From NCBI GenBank assembly GCA_947472705.1, contig CANJDA010000017.1:1-20710 (forward strand): a DNA stretch of 20,710 nucleotides, in the 5' to 3' direction. The position numbers and the translations under genes were made by a program. The notes under the pieces were generated by a model that did not search any database, had not been told where the DNA came from, and worked only from the letters and a program-made list of their open reading frames with translations. The stretch is from Flavobacteriaceae bacterium (GTDB lineage Bacteria; Bacteroidota; Bacteroidia; Flavobacteriales; Flavobacteriaceae). The first letter of the stretch is position 1; every line of letters begins with the position of its first letter. This document shows, piece after piece, positions 1 to 5,789 of this stretch.

Positions 1-18
1 ATAAAAAAGAATTATTAA

Positions 19-134
19 TTATGAGTTATGAATTATGAGTTTTTTTATTGATTTTTTTTATTGATTTTTTAATAGTATAAACAAATGAAAATCATTAAGT
101 TAAAGTATTTACTCTTAACTCATAACTCATAACT
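19..134. repeat. Heptamer tandem repeats forming an inverted repeat
   Basis: Three consecutive heptamers, TTATGAG, TTATGAA and TTATGAG, occupy 19-39. Their reverse complements recur as three heptamers within 112-133 (read on the minus strand as TTATGAG, TTATGAG, TTAAGAG). The 18-base arms 24-41 and 117-134 match at 17 of 18 positions once inverted, so the region could fold into a long imperfect hairpin around an AT-rich centre. That centre also holds two copies of ATTGATTTTTT at 47-71. A second perfect 9-base inverted pair, 98-106 with 132-140, is nested here and reaches the trmD stop codon. The arrangement lies directly 3' of trmD. Related heptamers occur again at 10553-10573. The function is unknown; a transcript-end structure for trmD or a dispersed intergenic element are both possible. 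Confidence 0.7.
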
Positions 135-138
135 TTAA

Positions 139-816
139 CTACTCATCAAGCAAGTCAGGACGTCTATTTTTTGTATGTTCATATGCCATATCCTCACGCC
201 ATTTGTCAATTTTAGCAAAATGACCACTGGTCAAAACTTCTGGGACTTTCCAACCTTTGTATTCTGCAGGGCGAGTGTATATAGGTCCTGATAATAAATT
301 ATCCTGAAAACTATCAGTCAAGGCTGAGGTTTCATCACTTAAAACTCCAGGAATCAATCGGATAAGCGCATCGCAAAATACAATAGCACCAATCTCGCCT
401 CCCGAAAGCACATAATCACCAATGGATATTTCTTTGGTAATGAAATGATCGCGAACGCGTTGGTCAACTCCTTTATAATGCCCACAAAGAATAATGATGT
501 TTTCATACATCGACATGGTATTGGCCATCTTTTGATTCAAAGTGGCGCCATCTGGAGTCATGTAAATCACTTCGTCGTAAGTGCGCTGACTTTTTAAATG
601 CGTAATGCAATCGTCAATAGGTTGTACCATCATCACCATACCAGCACCACCTCCAAATTGATAATCGTCTACGCTTTTTTGTTTGTTGGTTGTGTAATCT
701 CGTAAGTTATGAAAATGCACTTCCACCAATCCTTTTTCAATGGCACGCTTCATAATCGATGCTTCAAAAGGGCTTCGCAATAATTCAGGTAATATGGTAA
801 TGATGTCTATTCTCAT
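139..816 (-). CDS. trmD: tRNA (guanine-N1)-methyltransferase TrmD
   Basis: TrmD transfers a methyl group from S-adenosylmethionine to N1 of G37, next to the anticodon, in tRNAs that read CNN codons. This prevents +1 frameshifting and is normally essential. The 225-residue length fits the family core. The SPOUT trefoil-knot segments are visible: LCGHYKGVD at about 110-118 and EISIGDYVLSGGE at about 129-141, which bind the cofactor. SALTDSF (164-170) carries the Asp expected to act as catalytic base, followed by YTRPAEYKGWKVPEVL and SGHFAKIDKWR, the tRNA-contacting C-terminal domain. The N-terminal MRIDIITILPEL is standard. The DUF1569 gene lies 32 bases upstream on the same strand, so the two may share a transcript. 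The rimM-rpsP neighbours usual in proteobacteria are not in view, which is normal for this phylum. Confidence 0.97.
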   Translation of the reverse strand: MRIDIITILPELLRSPFEASIMKRAIEKGLVEVHFHNLRDYTTNKQKSVDDYQFGGGAGMVMMVQPIDDCITHLKSQRTYDEVIYMTPDGATLNQKMANTMSMYENIIILCGHYKGVDQRVRDHFITKEISIGDYVLSGGEIGAIVFCDALIRLIPGVLSDETSALTDSFQDNLLSGPIYTRPAEYKGWKVPEVLTSGHFAKIDKWREDMAYEHTKNRRPDLLDE

Positions 817-848
817 TATTTTATATGGTAAGCGACAAAGTTACAAAG

Positions 849-1298
849 TTAAACACCAAATTGACGCAAATGATGATCAAGATGCATGGTGTGCAACTGA
901 CTCCATTCGTCATAGGTCATTTCTCCAAAAAATGGATGGGTTGTTGTTTTAATCGCTTTAAGTCCCAATTCTGAAAACACACTTATTTTCTGGATGAGTT
1001 CATCTTTGGTTTGCTCAAAATCATAATTTCCTGTTCGAATAAATGCAGGAGCTGTTGGACTGTTTTTTTTGAACTCTTTTGATTTAAGCATTTTGCCCTT
1101 TACCATTTTTCCTAAAAGGCGCAATAGGAAATTAACTTTCATAGGAGTTTTTCCAAAAGCAAAATCAATCGGTGCTTGGCAATGAGATAACATTTGTCCC
1201 ACAGTCATTTTTCCCCATTTCGCCTTGCTTTCGGGAGAAAGATTATTGATTCTGGAAATAATAATTTCATTGTCTTCTTTGTTGTAAATAGAACTCAT
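849..1298 (-). CDS. DUF1569 / DinB-like protein
   Basis: This 149-residue cytoplasmic protein resembles the DUF1569 family, a branch of the DinB/YfiT-like putative metalloenzyme fold. The typical N-terminal phrase is present (KWGKMTVGQMLSHC, about 28-40), with a His at 39. The C-terminal segment HTMHLDHHLRQFG (136-148) is rich in His. In DinB-like four-helix bundles one early His and two late His residues bind a divalent metal, and here H39 with two of H136, H139, H142 or H143 would serve. A basic stretch around residues 61-78 separates the two parts. The biochemical role of DUF1569 is not established; DinB-superfamily members include thiol-dependent transferases and maleylpyruvate isomerase-like proteins. 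It is the first gene of a probable unit with trmD and has a promoter-like element just upstream. Confidence 0.85.
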   Translation of the reverse strand: MSSIYNKEDNEIIISRINNLSPESKAKWGKMTVGQMLSHCQAPIDFAFGKTPMKVNFLLRLLGKMVKGKMLKSKEFKKNSPTAPAFIRTGNYDFEQTKDELIQKISVFSELGLKAIKTTTHPFFGEMTYDEWSQLHTMHLDHHLRQFGV

Positions 1299-1318
1299 GA
1301 TTTCATTTTTTTGGTACT

Positions 1319-1326
1319 CAAAAATA
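1319..1326 (-). promoter_or_regulatory. -7 promoter element (TATTTTTG) for DUF1569-trmD
   Basis: Read on the minus strand this is TATTTTTG, a full match to the Bacteroidota -7 consensus TAnnTTTG, about 21 bases before the DUF1569 start codon. No clear -33 TTG is visible at the expected distance. It is arranged back to back with the plus-strand element at 1340-1347. Confidence 0.45.
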
Positions 1327-1339
1327 CAATTTTATATAG

Positions 1340-1347
1340 TACATTTG
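1340..1347 (+). promoter_or_regulatory. -7 promoter element (TACATTTG) for the PPIase gene
   Basis: TACATTTG matches TAnnTTTG and lies 26 bases before the ATG at 1374. A TTTG at 1310-1313 could be the -33 element, although the spacing of about 26 bases is longer than usual. The element fixes the PPIase start at 1374 rather than at codons further upstream, which would lie inside the opposite-strand gene. Confidence 0.5.
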
Positions 1348-1373
1348 CACTGCATTTTAAAAAAATAAAAAAA

Positions 1374-2306
1374 ATGGAAAACGGAATATACGCTAAATTC
1401 AATACTACTAAAGGAACAATTTTAGTTAAACTAACACACGATTTAACTCCAGGAACGGTTGGTAATTTTGTTGGATTAGCCGAAGGACAATTAGAAAATT
1501 CAGCAAAACCAATGGGAAAACCATACTACGATGGATTGAAATTCCACAGAGTCATTCCTGATTTTATGATACAAGGCGGATGTCCTCAAGGTATAGGAAC
1601 TGGTGGTCCAGGTTACAACTTTGATGATGAATTTCACCCAACATTAAAACATGATAAACCAGGTGTTTTGTCAATGGCAAATGCTGGTCCAGGAAGTAAT
1701 GGTTCGCAATTTTTTATTACACATGTTCCTACCAATTGGTTAGATGGAAAACACACTGTTTTTGGAAATGTGGTTGAAGGACAAGATGTGGTTGATGCGG
1801 TCGCACAAGGAGATGTAATCGAATCACTTGAAATAGTTAGAGTAGGTGAGGAAGCTCAAAAATGGAATGCTATCGAAGCCTTTCGAACTTTTGAAGGTTC
1901 TCGATTGAAAAGAATTGAAGATGCTAAAAAACAAGCAGAAGCCGCTATGGAAAAACTGGCAGCTGGTTTTGATAAAACAGAAAGTGGTTTGCGTTATCAA
2001 TTTATTCAAAAAGGAAACGGCAAACAAGCCGAAATCGGTAAAACAGTTTCTGTACATTACCAAGGTTCTTTAGAAAACGGAAAAGTATTTGATAGTTCGT
2101 ATACTCGTAAAAAGCCAATCGAATTTCCGTTAGGAAAAGGACATGTGATTGAAGGTTGGGACGAAGGGATAGCCTTATTAAGAGTAGGTGATAAAGCTCG
2201 TTTTGTAATTCCATCGTATTTAGGATATGGTTCTAGCGGTGCTGGCGGAGTGATTCCACCAGATGCTACTTTGATTTTTGATGTAGAGTTGATGGATGTT
2301 AGGTAA
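1374..2306 (+). CDS. Two-domain peptidyl-prolyl isomerase (cyclophilin + FKBP)
   Basis: This 310-residue protein joins two unrelated prolyl isomerase folds. The N-terminal cyclophilin domain (about 5-157) shows FHRVIPDFMIQGG (57-69) with the catalytic Arg, GSNGSQFFIT (107-116) and LDGKHTVFG (123-131). A charged helical linker (about 165-200) leads to an FKBP domain (about 203-310) with VHYQGSLENGKVFDSS (227-242), VIEGWDEG (258-265) and GYGSSGAGGVIPPDATL (284-300). Both domains look intact. No signal peptide is present, so it should act in the cytoplasm as a folding catalyst or chaperone. The frame stays open upstream to 1194, but that stretch overlaps the opposite-strand DUF1569 gene. The ATG at 1374 begins the cyclophilin homology and follows a good promoter element. 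Hairpins lie downstream at 2349-2369 and 2389-2421. Confidence 0.95.
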   Translation: MENGIYAKFNTTKGTILVKLTHDLTPGTVGNFVGLAEGQLENSAKPMGKPYYDGLKFHRVIPDFMIQGGCPQGIGTGGPGYNFDDEFHPTLKHDKPGVLSMANAGPGSNGSQFFITHVPTNWLDGKHTVFGNVVEGQDVVDAVAQGDVIESLEIVRVGEEAQKWNAIEAFRTFEGSRLKRIEDAKKQAEAAMEKLAAGFDKTESGLRYQFIQKGNGKQAEIGKTVSVHYQGSLENGKVFDSSYTRKKPIEFPLGKGHVIEGWDEGIALLRVGDKARFVIPSYLGYGSSGAGGVIPPDATLIFDVELMDVR

Positions 2307-2348
2307 TTAGCGAACCCATTTTGAGAATCAAATTGGAGTGAATCACTT

Positions 2349-2369
2349 ATTCCGAAATGGTTTCGGAAT
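2349..2369. other. Perfect 9-bp hairpin after the PPIase gene, no T-run
   Basis: ATTCCGAAA (2349-2357) and TTTCGGAAT (2361-2369) form a perfect 9-bp stem with loop TGG. No T tract follows, so it is not by itself an intrinsic terminator. It could protect the transcript 3' end or act with the terminator 20 bases further on. Confidence 0.6.
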
Positions 2370-2388
2370 CTAAAACATTAATAATTTC

Positions 2389-2421
2389 AAATCCCAATAG
2401 AATTCTGTTGGGATTTTTTTT
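2389..2421 (+). terminator. Intrinsic terminator of the PPIase gene
   Basis: AAATCCCAA (2389-2397) pairs perfectly with TTGGGATTT (2408-2416). The inner TAGAATTCTG extends the stem with an AGAATTCT palindrome, and a run of T residues continues to 2421. It ends the PPIase transcript before the cytochrome-like gene. Confidence 0.8.
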
Positions 2422-2451
2422 ATATTTACCTAAATAATAAAAAAAAATAAT

Positions 2452-2790
2452 ATGAAATATAAAGTAATGGCCTTGTCCGTATTAGCCACAATTATTTATT
2501 CGTGTGCTTCTAAATCAAACGTTCCAACTGCTGAGGTAAAAAAAGAAGAAACTAAAAAAGAGGTAATAGTAGTTAAAAAAGAAGTGGTAAGAGGAGCAAC
2601 TGTTATGACACCTGAACTTGCAGAAGGAATGGCACTTTATGAAAACAATTGTGCTAAATGCCATAAGCTGTATTCTCCCAAAGATTTTTCAGCAGAAGAA
2701 TGGAAACCAATCGTGGCACGCATGCAAAAGAAAGCCCATTTAGGAGATATAGAAGGACAAAAAATCCTGAATTATGTAACTATGAAATAA
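2452..2790 (+). CDS. Small mono-haem c-type cytochrome lipoprotein
   Basis: This 112-residue precursor begins with a lipoprotein signal (MKYKVMALSVLATIIYSC). The lipobox Cys at residue 18 predicts membrane anchoring on the periplasmic side. A Lys/Glu/Val-rich spacer (about 28-47) precedes a single haem-binding site CAKCH (67-71), where the two Cys bind haem covalently and His is the proximal ligand. Met91, in IVARMQKK, is the best candidate for the distal ligand, following the Trp84 typical of these short domains. Electron transfer in the periplasm is the likely role, but the partner is unknown. It appears monocistronic, with its own terminator at 2796-2818. TATATTTA at 2421-2428 is a near match to the -7 promoter element. 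Confidence 0.85.
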   Translation: MKYKVMALSVLATIIYSCASKSNVPTAEVKKEETKKEVIVVKKEVVRGATVMTPELAEGMALYENNCAKCHKLYSPKDFSAEEWKPIVARMQKKAHLGDIEGQKILNYVTMK

Positions 2791-2795
2791 TTTAT

Positions 2796-2818
2796 ATCCC
2801 GATGTATCGGGATTTTTT
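2796..2818 (+). terminator. Terminator after the cytochrome gene, abutting csaA
   Basis: ATCCCGAT (2796-2803) and ATCGGGAT (2806-2813) are perfect inverted arms; the workable loop is the central TGTA. T residues run to 2818. An ATG begins at 2819, directly after the T tract, in frame with the CsaA-like gene, so the structure could also affect initiation there. Confidence 0.75.
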
Positions 2819-2830
2819 ATGCTAAAAAGT

Positions 2831-3172
2831 ATGGAAAATAATTTATCTTGGGCAGAATTTGAAAAAGTAGCCATGCATGTGGGAACCATCATTCAAGTTG
2901 ATGATTTTCCTGAGGCAAGGAAACCCGCTTACCAATTGACGATTGATTTTGGAACTGAAATGGGCATCAAGAAATCATCGGCTCAAATTACGAAACACTA
3001 TGCCAAGGAGGATTTAATAGGAAAACAAATTGTGGCTGTTGTAAATTTTCCAAAGAAACAAATAGGCAACTTTATGAGCGAATGTTTGGTGCTGGGTGCT
3101 GTTGGTGCCGACAATGATATTGTGTTATTGACTTCAGACATTAAAGTAGAAAATGGGCTGCGAATAGGCTAA
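2831..3172 (+). CDS. csaA: CsaA-like tRNA-binding-domain protein
   Basis: This 113-residue protein is a single EMAP/Arc1p-type tRNA-binding OB fold, as in CsaA. CsaA is a small homodimeric cytoplasmic protein described as a secretion-linked chaperone in Bacillus and related to the Trbp111/MetRS C-terminal domain. Typical features are HVGTIIQVDDFPEARKPAY (about 16-34), then SSAQITKHY (49-57) and the closing QIGNFMSECLVLGA (77-90). The length of about 110 residues matches the family. Two in-frame ATG codons are available, 2819 and 2831. The later one is preferred because the earlier directly touches the upstream terminator T-run and adds only MLKS. No independent promoter is evident, so expression may depend on read-through from the cytochrome gene. 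Confidence 0.88.
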   Translation: MENNLSWAEFEKVAMHVGTIIQVDDFPEARKPAYQLTIDFGTEMGIKKSSAQITKHYAKEDLIGKQIVAVVNFPKKQIGNFMSECLVLGAVGADNDIVLLTSDIKVENGLRIG

Positions 3173-3174
3173 AA

Positions 3175-3202
3175 AAAATCCGGAAACTAATTTCCGGATT
3201 TT
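3175..3202. terminator. Bidirectional terminator between convergent genes
   Basis: AAAATCCGGAAA (3175-3186) and TTTCCGGATTTT (3191-3202) are perfect 12-base inverted arms around loop CTAA. With A residues on the left and T residues on the right it can end both the rightward csaA transcript and the leftward transcript from the small membrane protein. The stop codon of the leftward gene (3187-3189) lies in the loop. Confidence 0.85.
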
Positions 3203-3381
3203 AATTTTCTCTCTTTTAGGGTATCATAAATATTGCGTAGTGATAATAAGGAAAACAATATTGGTGCCGCTATTTTTATTAATTTGAAATCACCAAGTGA
3301 GTATTCTAAATATAAAATAATGCTCCAAAATAATAATGTAACAATATTAATATGTAATTTATACTTAGTAAAAAAGTTCAT
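3187..3381 (-). CDS. Small membrane protein, probably two helices
   Basis: I do not recognise the family. The 64-residue product starts MNFFTKYKLHINIV, has a hydrophobic segment at about 11-27 and a second at about 35-48, and ends in a basic tail (about 53-64). This suggests a two-helix inner-membrane protein. It lies 13 bases downstream of the DUF3276 gene on the same strand, so the two are likely co-transcribed. Its last four residues (KSGN) are encoded by an arm of the shared terminator hairpin and its stop codon lies in the loop. A chance frame is less likely given the hydrophobic pattern, the tight spacing and the terminator placement. Confidence 0.6.
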   Translation of the reverse strand: MNFFTKYKLHINIVTLLFWSIILYLEYSLGDFKLIKIAAPILFSLLSLRNIYDTLKERKLKSGN

Positions 3382-3394
3382 CTATTATTTGATA

Positions 3395-3766
3395 TTAAAT
3401 ATCATCAAAATCAATATCGGTGAAGCTTTTGTCAATTTTTGCTGGTTCACTTTCAGTAGAGTATTCTTTTTTGAAATCTTTTTGATGTCTTTCTGAAATT
3501 ACCTCTTCGCCTTTGTGGTTTAAAACATAAGCCGTCATTTCTTCTAAAATATCAGTAAAGGCAGTGAAGTCTTCTTTGTATAAATAAATTTTATGTTTTT
3601 TGAAGTGAAAAGAACCGTCTTCTTCGGTAAATTTTTTGCTTTCGGTAATGGTGATGTAGTAATCATCTGCTTTGGTAGCTCTCACATCGAAGAAATACGT
3701 TCTTCGTCCTGCTCTTAAAACTTTAGAAAAAATTTCATCTTTTTCTAACATATCATTTTCTCTCAT
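3395..3766 (-). CDS. DUF3276 / PUR-alpha-like nucleic-acid-binding protein
   Basis: This 123-residue protein matches the DUF3276 family, bacterial relatives of the eukaryotic PUR-alpha single-stranded nucleic-acid-binding proteins found widely in Bacteroidota. The characteristic core is EIFSKVLRAGRRTYFFDVRA (11-30), then DYYITITESKK (35-45) and HKIYLYKEDFTAF (58-70), a beta-beta-beta-alpha PUR repeat. The tail (about 96-123) is acidic and probably disordered, ending in FTDIDFDDI. It should be cytoplasmic and bind single-stranded DNA or RNA; a specific target is not known. A second ATG (Met6) is a possible start. It follows the ABC transporter gene by 70 bases on the same strand and precedes the small membrane protein. 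Confidence 0.9.
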   Translation of the reverse strand: MRENDMLEKDEIFSKVLRAGRRTYFFDVRATKADDYYITITESKKFTEEDGSFHFKKHKIYLYKEDFTAFTDILEEMTAYVLNHKGEEVISERHQKDFKKEYSTESEPAKIDKSFTDIDFDDI

Positions 3767-3836
3767 ATTCTTTCGGTCAATTTATAGTGTTTGTGTACAG
3801 TTCAAAAATGGTAAAATTTTTGTTACGAAACAACAT

Positions 3837-5594
3837 TTAATTTAAATCTTTTTCCGAAAGTTGTTTTAAGTACAACTCGGCATAATACCCTTCTTGGTTT
3901 ACTAATTGATTATGAGAACCTTCTTGAATGATTTGTCCTTCGTCTATAATAATAATGTTGTCCGCGTTTTTAGCCGAAGAGACTCTGTGACTCACGATTA
4001 TGGTGGTTTTGTCTTTGGAGATTTCGAGTAAATTATTCAATATTTGTTCTTCGGTTTCGGTGTCAACCGCCGAAAGACAATCGTCAAATAGTAATATTTT
4101 TGGGTCTTTAATAATGGCTCTTGCAATAGAAACGCGTTGCTTTTGTCCGCCAGAAAGCGTAATACCTCTTTCGCCCAAAATAGTTTCGTATTGATTGTTA
4201 AAATGGATGATATTATCATGAATTACCGCTTTTTTGGCAGCTTCTATTACTTCATTATCTGTAGCATTATCTTTCCCAAATTTGATATTATTCTTAATTG
4301 TATCTGAGAAAAGGAAAGCGTCTTGTGGCACAATACCGATGCTTTTTCGTAAATCGGATAAATTAACTTCGTCTATATTTTTCCCATCAATGATGATGTT
4401 TCCTTCTTTTATATCATACATTCGGGTAAGGAGTGATAATATACTTGATTTTCCAGCACCGGTTTTTCCTAATATGGCTACCGTTTCACCTTTTTTTACT
4501 TTGAAGGAGATGTTTTGTAATGCGGTAATATTAGTATCATCATAGGTAAAGGACACATTTTTGAATTCGATTTCGCCTTTTATGATAGTGTTTTCGGTAG
4601 TTTTGGTTTTAATTTCGGGTTCTATTTTAAGAAACTCATTGATTCGTTTTTGAGATGCTTCGGCTTCTTGTACCAAAGAAGAAACCCAACCAATAGATGC
4701 AACCGGCCAGGTGAGCATATTGACATATAAAATGAATTCGGCTATTGTACCAATGCTTTTAATGCTCCCATTGATGTACATCATTCCGCCAAAATAAATC
4801 ACTATCAAATTACTAACCCCAATCAAAGCAATTAACAACGGACCGAAAAGCGATTGTACCTTTGCTAATCCCATACTTTTAGTTTTACTTTCTTGAGCTA
4901 AATCCACCATGTTTTTTTGGTGTTGTTTTTCTAAAGTATAAGCTTTAACGACTCTTATTCCGGAAAAAATCTCTTGAGTAAAACTGGAAACTTTTGACAA
5001 ATACTGCTGAAAAATGGTACTACGAATATTAATTTCTTTGCTCAATTTAAAAATGATAAAAGAGAGTATTGGCAAAGGAAGCAATGTGTATAGTGTAAGT
5101 CGCGGAGATACGTTATACATATAAATGATGACAACGGTAAATCGGATAAAGGTGTTAATGGTATACATTACGGCGGGCCCAACATACATTCTGACTTTGG
5201 CAACATCTTCACTAATACGATTCATTAAATCACCCGTACGGTTGCGTTTGTAAAAATTTTGATCGAGTACTTCATAGTGTTTGAATACTTCATTTTTTAA
5301 ATCAAACTCTACATGGCGCGACATTACAATTAAAGTTTGGCGCATTAAGAATTGTAAAACCCCAGCAATGAGAGTGGTAACAAGAATCCAAAGAATGTTA
5401 TGTATAAGTTCACTTTGAACCAAATCTACTGTGGATTTATTTTTTTGAAAATCTTCTATGGCTTTAAAAGATTTGCTTACCAGTTTTGGGGTGAATAGGG
5501 AGAAAATTTGAGCAATGATAGTGATGATTATTCCTAACAAAAAATGAAATTTGTATTTGATAAAATATTTGTTTAAATACTGAAGTTCTTTCAT
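3837..5594 (-). CDS. ABC exporter half-transporter (MdlA/MsbA type)
   Basis: This 585-residue protein fuses a six-helix ABC transmembrane domain (about 1-320) to an ATP-binding domain (about 340-580). The nucleotide-binding motifs are Walker A GKTGAGKSS (376-384), Q-loop Gln424, signature LSGGQ (480-484), Walker B ILLFDD (500-505), D-loop SAVD (508-511) and H-loop His536. The residue after the Walker B Asp is Asp505, not the usual catalytic Glu. The phrase LLFDDCLSAVD resembles MdlA/YheI-type subunits, which pair with a second half-transporter. It is therefore likely an inner-membrane exporter of lipid, drug or peptide, with the substrate not predictable. No second ABC gene is visible. It is leftward, upstream of DUF3276, and its start is 132-195 bases from the divergent dehydrogenase. 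Confidence 0.93.
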   Translation of the reverse strand: MKELQYLNKYFIKYKFHFLLGIIITIIAQIFSLFTPKLVSKSFKAIEDFQKNKSTVDLVQSELIHNILWILVTTLIAGVLQFLMRQTLIVMSRHVEFDLKNEVFKHYEVLDQNFYKRNRTGDLMNRISEDVAKVRMYVGPAVMYTINTFIRFTVVIIYMYNVSPRLTLYTLLPLPILSFIIFKLSKEINIRSTIFQQYLSKVSSFTQEIFSGIRVVKAYTLEKQHQKNMVDLAQESKTKSMGLAKVQSLFGPLLIALIGVSNLIVIYFGGMMYINGSIKSIGTIAEFILYVNMLTWPVASIGWVSSLVQEAEASQKRINEFLKIEPEIKTKTTENTIIKGEIEFKNVSFTYDDTNITALQNISFKVKKGETVAILGKTGAGKSSILSLLTRMYDIKEGNIIIDGKNIDEVNLSDLRKSIGIVPQDAFLFSDTIKNNIKFGKDNATDNEVIEAAKKAVIHDNIIHFNNQYETILGERGITLSGGQKQRVSIARAIIKDPKILLFDDCLSAVDTETEEQILNNLLEISKDKTTIIVSHRVSSAKNADNIIIIDEGQIIQEGSHNQLVNQEGYYAELYLKQLSEKDLN

Positions 5595-5739
5595 TGATAT
5601 AGAGCAGAATTGGGAATTATTGTCTTTTTATTGTTAAAATTATTAATATAATTAAATTATTAAATTCTTAGCATAAACGGATTTTATTAACAAATCACTA
5701 ATTAATTTTAATAAGAGTAAGTTTTATTGAATAAAGTTA

Positions 5740-5747
5740 TAATTTTG
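5740..5747 (+). promoter_or_regulatory. -7 promoter element (TAATTTTG) for the amino-acid dehydrogenase
   Basis: TAATTTTG fits TAnnTTTG and lies 43 bases before the ATG at 5790. No good -33 TTG is seen at the usual distance. It is followed by a 7-bp hairpin in the presumed leader, GACTTTT (5753-5759) with AAAAGTC (5763-5769). Confidence 0.4.
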
Positions 5748-5789
5748 GGCCTGACTTTTTTTAAAAGTCTAAAATTAAATAATTTTAAA

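Noticed and set aside
47..71. ATTGATTTTTT duplicated motif considered as a promoter or terminator
   Set aside because: It has no TAnnTTTG element, no adjacent stem directly before the T-runs and no known gene to the left. It is recorded only as part of the repeat region.
1194..1373. N-terminal extension of 60 codons on the isomerase
   Set aside because: It overlaps the DUF1569 gene on the other strand and the promoter elements, and it has no cyclophilin homology; the family N-terminus starts at 1374.
4000..4545. Plus-strand frames inside the ABC transporter gene
   Set aside because: They are antisense to the conserved ATPase domain, whose motifs are all intact on the minus strand.
5727..5789. 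TTG start giving 21 extra residues on the amino-acid dehydrogenase
   Set aside because: The stretch contains the -7 element and a leader hairpin, and the ATG at 5790 gives the usual N-terminus.
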